A DNA stretch of 19,563 nucleotides from positions 1-19,563 of the forward strand of contig DASZYF010000011.1 in NCBI GenBank assembly GCA_035545535.1, written 5' to 3'. The stretch's first letter is position 1. Each line of letters opens with the position of its first letter. Source of the DNA: DASZYF01 sp035545535. Lineage in GTDB: Bacteria; Actinomycetota; Actinomycetes; Mycobacteriales; CAJCIY01. Below, one piece after another: positions 7,690-15,103 of the stretch. The position numbers and the translations under genes were made by a program. Below the pieces are notes generated by a model. The model did not search any database. It worked only from the letters and a program-made list of their open reading frames with translations, and was not told the origin of the DNA.

Positions 7690-8195
7690 TGGCTGAGCTG
7701 ACCGGCGCGAAGGTCGCCGAGCCCGTCGAGATCACCGAGACGCCGATCCACCTGTCGTTCCACTACAACCCCGGTGTGGCGGCCTCGCGCTTCCTCACCG
7801 GCATCGAGAAGGGCCGGATCGTCGCCGAGACGTGCCCGGAGTGCGGCAAGACCTACGTGCCGCCGCGCGGCGCGTGCTCGATGTGCGGCGTCGCCACGCA
7901 AGGAGGGGTGGAGCTCACCGGCATCGGCACGGTGGCCTCGTTCGCGGTCGTCTCGCTGCCCGACCCGCGGCTGCCGTCGCCCTACGTCACCGCGTGGATC
8001 AAGCTCGACGGCTCCGACATCACCTCGATGTTCCTCGTCGGTGACGTGGATGCCTCCGAGGTGCACCTCGGCATGCGCGTCGAGCCGGTCTGGCTGCCCG
8101 AGGACGAGTGGCAGAAGAACCTCACCAACATCAAGTGGTACCGGCCGAACGGCGAACCCGACGCGCCGTACGAGAGCTACAAGGACTACGTGTGA
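7689..8195 (+). CDS. Zn-ribbon OB-fold protein (DUF35)
   Basis: A 168-residue DUF35 protein with an intact rubredoxin-like zinc ribbon (C49-P-E-C52 and C63-S-M-C66) followed by an OB-fold (GIGTVASFAVVSLPDPRLPSP). In sterol catabolism DUF35 domains, as in ChsH2, bind and present acyl-CoA to the Ltp aldolase. ATG 7689 overlaps the previous stop by one base and the Ltp4-like gene starts 13 nt after its stop, so the three are tightly coupled. Order DUF35-ltp4-ltp3 matches the order I remember for Rv3521-Rv3522-Rv3523 in Mycobacterium tuberculosis. Confidence 0.9.
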   Translation: MAELTGAKVAEPVEITETPIHLSFHYNPGVAASRFLTGIEKGRIVAETCPECGKTYVPPRGACSMCGVATQGGVELTGIGTVASFAVVSLPDPRLPSPYVTAWIKLDGSDITSMFLVGDVDASEVHLGMRVEPVWLPEDEWQKNLTNIKWYRPNGEPDAPYESYKDYV

Positions 8196-8208
8196 TCAAG
8201 GGCGACGC

Positions 8209-9213
8209 ATGACGAACCGCCGGACCTTCAACCGACCCGTCGCGATCATCGGCTCCGCGGAGTTCCGCACTCCGGTCGAGCCGGAGCGCAACGAGGTCGA
8301 GATGCTCATGCCGGTCGTGCACGAGGCCTTGGCCGACGCCGGCATCAAGGACAAGAAGAAGGAGATCGGCTTCACGGTCTCCGGCTCGAGCGACTACCTC
8401 CAGGGCTTCCCGTTCGCCTTCGTCGGCGCGCTCGACGCGATCGGCGCGTGGCCGCCCATCATGGAGAGCCACGTCGAGATGGACGGCGCCTTCGCGTTCG
8501 CCGAAGCCGTCGAGGTGCTGCAGCACGGCCCGGAGGTCGGCGGCGCCGACACCGCGCTCGTGTACGCGTTCAGCCGCCCGTCGCGCAGCGCGAACGCCGA
8601 CCGCACGCTCGCGTTGCAGCTCGACCCCTACCTCGTCGCCCCGCTGTGGCCGGGGCAGAACGACCTGGCCGGCCTGCAGGCGCAGGCGATGCGCGACAGC
8701 GGCAAGTTCGCGGACGTGCCGGCGGTCGAGCCGACCCACGTCGAGGACGGCGCGGTCGCGCTGGTGCTCGCAGTGGGCGAGCGGGCCGAGCAGGCGAGCA
8801 AGAAGGCGTGGGTCACGGGCGTCGACCACCGCATCGAGGCCCCGGCGCTCGGCGTGCGCGACCTGACGACGTCGACCGCGTCCAAGCTCGCCGCCGAGGG
8901 TGCCGGCGCGCTCGACGGCACGATCGACGCCGCCTGGCTGCACGTCCTGTACAGCTACCAGGAGCTGCTGCTGCGCGAGGCTTTCGGGCTCAACGGCCAG
9001 CCGGTCGACAGCGACGCCGGGCCGATCATGGTCGGCGGCCTGCAGCGCATCGCCGAGGCGTTCAAGGCCGTCAGCTCGGGCACGCACTCACGCGTGCTCG
9101 CGCACGCGCAGAGCGGCGCCTGCCTGCAGCAGAGCTTCGTGACGGTCCTGGAGGCACAGCCTTCGCCGAAGGGCGTGGAACGCTCTTCAACCACGCCCGG
9201 AGGCGACTCGTGA
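8209..9213 (+). CDS. ltp4: Thiolase-fold lipid-transfer protein, Ltp4-like
   Basis: A 334-residue thiolase-superfamily protein that lacks the standard thiolase chemistry. There is no nucleophile Cys in the N-terminal half (VEMDGAFAFAEA in that region), and the usual GHPxGA(S/T)G loop is replaced (SDAGPIMVGGLQR). A single Cys remains in a late SGACLQQS segment. These features, the length (about 350 residues expected) and the position just before an Ltp3-like gene support an Ltp4 assignment. Ltp3/Ltp4 have been linked to side-chain removal from C24-branched sterols in Rhodococcus; a retro-aldol cleavage of a beta-hydroxyacyl-CoA is the likely chemistry by analogy with Ltp2. ATG 8209 follows a weak AAGGG. 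Its end overlaps the next gene by 4 nt. It may be a non-catalytic partner of the Ltp3-like protein. Confidence 0.8.
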   Translation: MTNRRTFNRPVAIIGSAEFRTPVEPERNEVEMLMPVVHEALADAGIKDKKKEIGFTVSGSSDYLQGFPFAFVGALDAIGAWPPIMESHVEMDGAFAFAEAVEVLQHGPEVGGADTALVYAFSRPSRSANADRTLALQLDPYLVAPLWPGQNDLAGLQAQAMRDSGKFADVPAVEPTHVEDGAVALVLAVGERAEQASKKAWVTGVDHRIEAPALGVRDLTTSTASKLAAEGAGALDGTIDAAWLHVLYSYQELLLREAFGLNGQPVDSDAGPIMVGGLQRIAEAFKAVSSGTHSRVLAHAQSGACLQQSFVTVLEAQPSPKGVERSSTTPGGDS

Positions 9214-10370
9214 GCAGCGGTGGTCGGGTAGCGGTCGTCGGCGTCGGCCAGACGAAGTACGCCGCGAAGCGGACCGACGTCTCGATGGCCGGCCTCGTGC
9301 GCGAGGCCGCGCTGCGCGCGTTGGCCGACGCGAACATGACGTGGTCCGACATCGACGCGGTCGTCATCGGCAAGGCCCCCGACATGTTCGAGGGCGTGAT
9401 GATGCCGGAGCTCTACCTGGCCGACGCGCTCGGTGCGGTGGGCAAGCCGATGATCCGCGTGCACACCGCCGGCAGCGTCGGCGGCTCCACCGCCGTGATG
9501 GCGAGCCACCTCGTCAGCAGCGGGCAGCACAAGCGCGTGCTCGTCGTGGCGTGGGAGAAGCAGTCGGAGAGCAACGCCACCTGGGCGCTGTCGATCCGGC
9601 TGCCGTTCGCGCCCGGCCTCGTCGCCGGTGCCGGTGGCTTCTTCGCGCCCATCATCCGCGCGTACATGCGCCGCTCGAACGCGCCCGACCACATCGGCAT
9701 CAAGGTCGCGGTCAAGGACCGGCAGAACGCGCTGAAGAACCCGTACGCGCACCTCAAGATCCCGGACATCAGCGAGGAGATGGTCCGCGAGAGCCCCATG
9801 CTCTGGGACCCCATCCGCTACCTCGAGACCTGCCCGAGCTCAGACGGCGCGGCCGCGGTCGTGCTCGCGGACGAGGACGTCGCGAAGGCGTCGACGAGCC
9901 CGGCGTGGATCCTCGGCACGTCGCTGCGCAGCGAGCCGACCATCGGCGCCGGCCGCGACATGGTCAACCCCCACGCGGGTCGCAACGCGGCGAAGGACGT
10001 CTACCGGCAGGCCGGCATCACCGACCCGCGCCGCGACATCGACTGCGCGGAGATCTACGTGCCGTTCAGCTGGTACGAGGCGATGTGGCTCGAGAACCTC
10101 GGCTTCGCCGAGGAGGGCACCGGCTGGAAGATGGTCGACGACGGCAGCACCGCGCTCGACGGCGACCTGCCGATCAACCCGAGCGGTGGCGTGCTCTCGT
10201 CCAACCCCATCGGTGCGAGCGGCATGTGCCGCTTCGCCGAGGCCGCGCTGCAGGTGCGCGGCATGGCCGGCGAGCACCAGGTCGACGGCGCGCGCCGCGC
10301 GCTCGGTCATGCGTACGGCGGAGGCAGTCAGTTCTTCGCCATGTGGGTCGTGGGGAGTGAGAAGCCGTGA
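9210..10370 (+). CDS. ltp3: Thiolase-fold sterol side-chain aldolase, Ltp3-like
   Basis: A 386-residue protein that strongly resembles remembered mycobacterial Ltp3 (Rv3523) along its length, for example GKAPDMFEGVMMPEL, WEKQSESNATWALSI, ETCPSSDGAAAVV and ALGHAYGGGSQ. Claisen residues of true thiolases are substituted: the nucleophile segment reads RVHTAGSVGGS, the GHP loop reads SSNPIGASG (Asn332 for His), and the late Cys loop reads HAYGGGSQ (Tyr369). Tyr in this late loop is also seen in Ltp2 aldolases, so retro-aldol cleavage of a side-chain beta-hydroxyacyl-CoA is expected rather than thiolysis. GTG 9210 has GGAGG 7 nt upstream and overlaps the Ltp4-like stop (GTGA). It probably works with the two DUF35 proteins and Ltp4. 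Confidence 0.88.
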   Translation: MSSGGRVAVVGVGQTKYAAKRTDVSMAGLVREAALRALADANMTWSDIDAVVIGKAPDMFEGVMMPELYLADALGAVGKPMIRVHTAGSVGGSTAVMASHLVSSGQHKRVLVVAWEKQSESNATWALSIRLPFAPGLVAGAGGFFAPIIRAYMRRSNAPDHIGIKVAVKDRQNALKNPYAHLKIPDISEEMVRESPMLWDPIRYLETCPSSDGAAAVVLADEDVAKASTSPAWILGTSLRSEPTIGAGRDMVNPHAGRNAAKDVYRQAGITDPRRDIDCAEIYVPFSWYEAMWLENLGFAEEGTGWKMVDDGSTALDGDLPINPSGGVLSSNPIGASGMCRFAEAALQVRGMAGEHQVDGARRALGHAYGGGSQFFAMWVVGSEKP

Positions 10371-11131
10371 CGGGTCGTCTGGCCGGCAAGGTCGCGCTGA
10401 TCACGGGCGGTTCGCGTGGGCAGGGCGAGGCGGCGGCGCGCCGCTTCGTCGAGGAGGGCGCGCAGGTCGTGCTCGCCGACATCCTCGACGACGAGGGCAA
10501 GCGGCTCGCCGACTCACTCGGCGACGCTGCGCGCTACATCCACCTCGACGTCACCGACGAAGCCGCCTGGGTCGACGCCGTCGCCGAGACCGAGCGCGAC
10601 CTCGGCAAGCTCGACGTTCTGGTCAACAACGCCGGCATCCTCCGGTTCGGCGCGCTCGTGGACCTGTCGGTCGACGCGCTGCGGCAGGTGCTCGACATCA
10701 ACCTCATCGGGACGTTCCTCGGCATGAAGACCGCCGCGAAGGCGCTCACCCGCGCGGCCGGCGACGCCGCCACGAGCTCGATCATCAACGTGTCGTCGGT
10801 GGAGGGCATCCGCGGCTCCGCGTACCTGACCGCGTACACCGCGAGCAAGTTCGGCGTCACCGGCATCACCAAGGTCGCGGCGATGGAGCTCGGACCGCGT
10901 GTGCGCGTCAACTCCATCCACCCCGGTGGTGTCGCGACGCCGATGCTGGAGGAGCAGGGCGTCGCCGAGGCGAGCGCCGCGCACATCTCCAAGAAGGTCG
11001 CGCTGAAGCGCCAGGGCACGGCTGAGGACATCGCGCACCTCACCGTGTTCCTCGCGAGCGACGAGTCGTCGTACTGCACGGGGGCCGAGTTCGTCATCGA
11101 CGGCGGCGCCACGGCTCACGCCGGCTTCTGA
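10367..11131 (+). CDS. Short-chain dehydrogenase, FabG3/20beta-hydroxysteroid dehydrogenase-like
   Basis: A 254-residue classical SDR: cofactor motif TGGSRGQG (13-20), NNAG (87-90), active-site Ser at 143-144, Tyr157 and Lys161 (YTASK). An Asp at the end of the second strand (VVLADI) favours NAD(H). It resembles mycobacterial FabG3 (Rv2002, 3alpha/20beta-hydroxysteroid dehydrogenase) from the start (SGRL/TGRL-x-GKVAL) to the end (LASDESSYxTGAEFVxDGG). GTG 10367 overlaps the Ltp3-like stop (GTGA). In this setting it could act on a steroid-ring hydroxyl or on a side-chain beta-hydroxyacyl-CoA. Substrate and direction cannot be read from the sequence. Confidence 0.9.
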   Translation: MTGRLAGKVALITGGSRGQGEAAARRFVEEGAQVVLADILDDEGKRLADSLGDAARYIHLDVTDEAAWVDAVAETERDLGKLDVLVNNAGILRFGALVDLSVDALRQVLDINLIGTFLGMKTAAKALTRAAGDAATSSIINVSSVEGIRGSAYLTAYTASKFGVTGITKVAAMELGPRVRVNSIHPGGVATPMLEEQGVAEASAAHISKKVALKRQGTAEDIAHLTVFLASDESSYCTGAEFVIDGGATAHAGF

Positions 11132-11148
11132 AGCTGCTGAGGTAGACC

Positions 11149-12327
11149 ATGCGCTTCGCCTGGACCGACGAGCAGCAGGCGCTCCGCGACGAGCTGCGCA
11201 GCTACTTCTCCACGCTCGTCACGCCCGAGATCGCCGCGGAGGCGGCCGAGGGCGAGATGGGTGGCGAGAAGAGCATCGCGGCGGTCCGGCAGATGGCCCG
11301 CGACGGCTGGCTGACGGTCGGCTGGCCCAAGGAGTACGGCGGCCGGGGCTTCACGCCGCTCGAGCAGTTCATCTTCTACGACGAGGCGCAGCGCGCCGGC
11401 GCCCCGCTGCCGTTCCTCACCATCAACAGCGTCGCGCCGGCCATCATGCAGTTCGGCACCGACGAGCAGAAGGCCGACCTCCTGCCGCGCATCTCGCGCG
11501 GCGAGTGCTTCTTCTCCATCGGCTACACCGAGCCGCAGTCCGGCACCGACCTCGCGTCGCTGCAGACCAGGGCCGTGCGCGACGGCGACGACTGGGTCAT
11601 CAACGGGCAGAAGATCTTCACCAGCCTGACCGACCACGCGCACTACATCTGGCTCGCGGTGCGCACCAACCCCGATGCGCCGAAGCACCAGAGCATCTCC
11701 ATCGTGCTCGTGCCCACCGATGCGCCGGGCTTCTCCTACACGCCCATCCACACGGTCGCCGGCGCCACGACGTACGCCACGTACTACCAGGACGTGCGGG
11801 TGCCGGTCAGCAACACCATCGGTCCGGTCGACGGAGGCTGGGGCGTGATCGTCACCCAGCTCAACTACGAGCGGGTCGCCCTGGCCCCGCCCGGCTGGCT
11901 CGAGCGGGCACTGACCGACGTGCGGCGCTGGGCTCAGGACACCAAGCTCGCCGACGGCCGCCGCGTCATCGACCAGGAGTGGGTGCAGGTGCACCTCGCG
12001 AAGGTGCGCGCCAAGCTCGAGGCGCTGCGGCTGCTCAACTGGCAGTTCATCTACGGCAACAGCGTCGGCGTCATCGACGTCGCGCAGTCGTCGGCGACCA
12101 AGGTGTTCGGCACGACGAGCTACATCGAGTGCTACCAGCTGCTCATGGAGGTGCTCGGTGCGGCCGGCACGCTCCGCCGCGGCTCCGAGGGGGCGATCCT
12201 CTCGGGCGCGCTCGAGCGCACCTACCGCGGCGTCCTGATCCTGACCTTCGGCGGCGGGACCAACGAGGTGCAGCGCGACCTCATCGCGATGTTCGGTCTC
12301 AAGCAGCCGCGCTCGATGCGGGCATAG
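11149..12327 (+). CDS. fadE26: Acyl-CoA dehydrogenase subunit, FadE26 (ChsE4)-like
   Basis: A 392-residue FAD-dependent acyl-CoA dehydrogenase matching remembered FadE26 (Rv3504) in many blocks: RDGWLTVGWPKEYGG, PFLTINSVAP, SIGYTEPQSGTDLAS, LNYERVAL and LILTFGGGTNEVQRD. Glu241 (NYERVAL) sits where the catalytic base of ChsE4 was reported. FadE26 and FadE27 form an alpha2beta2 enzyme introducing the alpha,beta double bond into sterol side-chain CoA esters of early, longer side-chain cycles. ATG 11149 has GAGG 7 nt upstream. It lies 17 nt after the SDR and 9 nt before the FadE27-like partner, as expected for an obligate heteromer. Confidence 0.9.
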   Translation: MRFAWTDEQQALRDELRSYFSTLVTPEIAAEAAEGEMGGEKSIAAVRQMARDGWLTVGWPKEYGGRGFTPLEQFIFYDEAQRAGAPLPFLTINSVAPAIMQFGTDEQKADLLPRISRGECFFSIGYTEPQSGTDLASLQTRAVRDGDDWVINGQKIFTSLTDHAHYIWLAVRTNPDAPKHQSISIVLVPTDAPGFSYTPIHTVAGATTYATYYQDVRVPVSNTIGPVDGGWGVIVTQLNYERVALAPPGWLERALTDVRRWAQDTKLADGRRVIDQEWVQVHLAKVRAKLEALRLLNWQFIYGNSVGVIDVAQSSATKVFGTTSYIECYQLLMEVLGAAGTLRRGSEGAILSGALERTYRGVLILTFGGGTNEVQRDLIAMFGLKQPRSMRA

Positions 12328-12336
12328 GGGTACGCC

Positions 12337-13467
12337 GTGGACCTGGCCGTCACCGAGGATCAGCAGGCGCTCGCTTCGCTGACCAGGGAGATCCTCACCG
12401 ACCGCGTGACGCCCGCGGCGCTGTCGGCGCTCGAGGCGACACCCGGAGGCGTGTGGGACGCGGAGACGTGGAAGGCGCTCGCCGCGGCGGGCATCGTCGG
12501 CGCGGCGCTCCCCGAAGCGCACGGCGGCGGCGGGCTCGGCCTCGTCGAGCTCGGCCTGATCCTCGAGGAGGTCGGGCGCGCCGCGGCACCGCTGCCGTTC
12601 GTCGCGACCGTGGCGCTCGGTGCGCTCGCCGTCGCGCGCCACGGCACCGACGCGCAGCGGACCGCGTTGCTCCCCGCGGTGTGCGACGGCTCGGCGATCT
12701 TCACCGCTGCGCTGGTGGAGCCGGGCGAGACCGATCCCGCCGCGCCGACCACCAACGTCACCCGCGACTCCGACGGCCTCAAGCTCTGGGGCACCAAGCT
12801 GCTCGTGCCCTACGCCGGCGAAGCGGCGTGCGTGCTCGTGCCGGCGGCGATCGATGACGGCGTCGGCGTCTTCCTCGTCGATCCGAAGGCGCCGGGTGTC
12901 ACCGTCACGCCCGTCGTCGTCACCAACCGCGAGCCGACCGCGATGCTCGAGCTCAACGGCGTCCACATCGCCGACGGCGACGTGCTCGGCGGCGTCACCG
13001 GCGCGGCCGGGCGCGACATCGTCCGCGACATGGTGCAGCTCGGCACCGCCGCGCTGGCGAGCCTGCAGGCCGGCCTGTGCGACGGTGCGCTGCAGCTCAC
13101 CGCGTCCTACACGCGCGAGCGCAAGCAGTTCGGCGTCGCCATCGGCTCGTTCCAGGCCGTCGGCCAGCGCGAGGCCGACGCGTTCATCGACACGGAGGTC
13201 GTCCGGCTCACCGCGCGCCAGGCGCAGTGGCGCCTCTCCGAAGGGCTGCCCGCGCAGGACGAGGTGGCGATCGCGAAGTTCTGGGCGGCCGACGGCGGCG
13301 GCCGCGTCGTGCACGCCGCGCACCACCTGCACGGCGGCATCGGCATGGACCTCGAGTACCCGCTGTTCCGCTACTTCGTGGCGACCCGGCAGATCGAGCA
13401 CACGCTCGGCTCGCCGACCCGCCAGCTCCTCACGCTCGGCGCATCCCTCGCCGAGCAGCCCGCCTGA
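12337..13467 (+). CDS. fadE27: Acyl-CoA dehydrogenase subunit, FadE27 (ChsE5)-like
   Basis: A 376-residue acyl-CoA dehydrogenase-fold protein, the partner of the FadE26-like product. It carries the C-terminal FAD-contact motifs RERKQFGVAIGSFQAVGQR and HHLHGGIGMDLEYPLFRY, but lacks the GTDLA-type flavin loop and the catalytic Glu segment of its partner. This split is typical of heterotetrameric ChsE enzymes with only two FAD sites. It resembles Rv3505 (FadE27), also through GSFQAVGQR and the closing LAEQPA. GTG 12337 has AGGGG about 7 nt upstream, overlapping the previous stop region. FadE31-34-type proteins or FadE28/29 are alternatives, but the FadE26-like neighbour favours this assignment. 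Confidence 0.86.
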   Translation: MDLAVTEDQQALASLTREILTDRVTPAALSALEATPGGVWDAETWKALAAAGIVGAALPEAHGGGGLGLVELGLILEEVGRAAAPLPFVATVALGALAVARHGTDAQRTALLPAVCDGSAIFTAALVEPGETDPAAPTTNVTRDSDGLKLWGTKLLVPYAGEAACVLVPAAIDDGVGVFLVDPKAPGVTVTPVVVTNREPTAMLELNGVHIADGDVLGGVTGAAGRDIVRDMVQLGTAALASLQAGLCDGALQLTASYTRERKQFGVAIGSFQAVGQREADAFIDTEVVRLTARQAQWRLSEGLPAQDEVAIAKFWAADGGGRVVHAAHHLHGGIGMDLEYPLFRYFVATRQIEHTLGSPTRQLLTLGASLAEQPA

Positions 13468-13485
13468 TCGCTCGAGAGGCCCATC

Positions 13486-15090
13486 GTGGAGTTCAACCTG
13501 GTCGACCTGTTCGAGAGCGTCGCCGACGCCCTGCCGGCCGACCGCGAGGCCGTCGTCGAGTACGGCGACCCGGGCAAGCGCCTGACCTACCTCGAGCTCG
13601 ACGCCCGCGCGAACCGGCTCGCCCACCACCTCCTCGCCGCCGGCCTCACCCCGGGCGCGCACGTCGCGATCCAGCTGACCAACCGCATCGAGTACGTCGA
13701 GGCGCTCGTCGCCTGCCTCAAGGCGCGCGTCGTCCCGCTCAACGTGAACTACCGCTACGTCGAGGAGGAGCTGCTCTACCTCTTCAACGACGCGGACATC
13801 GATGCGCTCATCGTGTCGGCGGAGTTCGCCGACCGCGTCGCCGCGGTGCGCGACCGCGTGCCGACGCTGAAGCACATCATCACGGTCGGCGGCGCGAGCG
13901 ACGCGCTGCCCGACGCGGTGGAGTACGAGGACGCGCTCGCCGCCCAGTCGCCCACGCGCGACGGGCTGCCGAAGCGCTCGCAGGACGACCTCTACATCAT
14001 CTACACGGGCGGCACGACCGGCATGCCCAAGGGCGTCATGTGGCGCCAGGAGGACATCTTCTTCAGCGGCATGGGCGGAGGGAACCCGGTCGGTGAGCCG
14101 GTCAGCCGCCCGGAAGAGATCGCCGAGCAGGTCGTCAGCAAGTACCCGCTGGTCATGTTCCCCACCGCGCCGCTCATGCACGGTGCCGCCCAGCTGACCG
14201 TGTGGATCGCGTTCCAGTCGGGCAACAAGGTCGTGCTGCTGCCCAAGTTCGACGGCGCCGACGTCGTGCGCGCCATCTCCAAGGAGAAGGTCAACACGAT
14301 CAACCTCGTCGGCGACGCGATGGCGCGCCCGCTCGTCGAGGCGCTCAACGGCGAGTGCAAGGACCTCGACGTCTCGAGCTGGATCGCGACCAGCTCGGCG
14401 GGCGCGATCCTGTCGCAGGCGACGCGGGACGACCTCAAGGCCGTGCTGCCGAACATGGTCATCATCGACAGCTTCGGCGCCACCGAGGTCGGCTTCATGG
14501 GCAGCGCCGCGGAGGGCTCCAGCCCGGACAAGGGCCTGCGCTTCCAGGTCAACAAGCACACGCTCGTCATCGACGACGACCACAAGATCGTCGAGCCCGG
14601 CAGCGGCGGGATCGGCCGGGTCGCGCTGCGGGGCCACGTCCCCCTGGGCTACTACGGCGACGAGGAGAAGACGAAGGCCACGTTCGTCACCATCGACGGC
14701 CACCGGCACGTCATCCTCGGCGACCTCGGCCGGCCCGAGGCCGACGGCACGGTCAGCGTGCTCGGCCGCGCGGCCGCCATGGTGAACACCGGCGGCGAGA
14801 AGGTGTTCCCTGAAGAGGTCGAGGCCGCGGTGAAGGCGCACCCCGACGTCTACGACGTCGTCGTCTGCGGCGTGCCCGACCCGAAGTACGGCGAGCGCGT
14901 CGCCGCCGTCGTGCAGCTGCGCGACGGCGTGAAGCTCGACACCGACGCCCTGAGCGAGCACACGCGCACGCGCGTCGCCGGCTACAAGGTGCCGCGCGTG
15001 TGGGTCGAGGTCGACGAGGTGCTGCGCTCGCCGTCCGGCAAGCCGGACTACCCCTGGGCCAAGAAGACCGCCACCGCGGCCGTGTCGTGA
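13486..15090 (+). CDS. fadD19: Sterol side-chain acyl-CoA ligase, FadD19-like
   Basis: A 534-residue adenylate-forming ligase close to remembered FadD19 (Rv3515c, about 548 aa): RLAHHLL, VNVNYRYVEEELLYLF, YTGGTTGMPKGVMWRQEDI (P-loop 173-183), VGDAMARPLVEAL, GGEKVFPEEVEAA and SPSGKPDYPWAK with the catalytic Lys519. FadD19 activates the C8 side-chain acid of 3-oxo-cholest-4-en-26-oate to its CoA ester and is needed for C24-branched sterols in Rhodococcus. GTG 13486 has GAGAGG 6 nt upstream and lies 18 nt after the FadE27-like gene. Its presence with the P450, Ltp3/4 and FadE26/27 makes the operon close to a complete first side-chain cycle, apart from hydratase. Confidence 0.9.
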   Translation: MEFNLVDLFESVADALPADREAVVEYGDPGKRLTYLELDARANRLAHHLLAAGLTPGAHVAIQLTNRIEYVEALVACLKARVVPLNVNYRYVEEELLYLFNDADIDALIVSAEFADRVAAVRDRVPTLKHIITVGGASDALPDAVEYEDALAAQSPTRDGLPKRSQDDLYIIYTGGTTGMPKGVMWRQEDIFFSGMGGGNPVGEPVSRPEEIAEQVVSKYPLVMFPTAPLMHGAAQLTVWIAFQSGNKVVLLPKFDGADVVRAISKEKVNTINLVGDAMARPLVEALNGECKDLDVSSWIATSSAGAILSQATRDDLKAVLPNMVIIDSFGATEVGFMGSAAEGSSPDKGLRFQVNKHTLVIDDDHKIVEPGSGGIGRVALRGHVPLGYYGDEEKTKATFVTIDGHRHVILGDLGRPEADGTVSVLGRAAAMVNTGGEKVFPEEVEAAVKAHPDVYDVVVCGVPDPKYGERVAAVVQLRDGVKLDTDALSEHTRTRVAGYKVPRVWVEVDEVLRSPSGKPDYPWAKKTATAAVS

Positions 15091-15103
15091 ACGGATCGCC
15101 GTC

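Noticed and set aside
11116..14961. Minus-strand open frame of 1281 codons across the FadE26/FadE27/FadD19 genes
   Set aside because: Spans three well-supported plus-strand genes, is dominated by Arg, Asp, Val, Gly and His, and has no recognisable domain; long antisense frames are common at this GC content.
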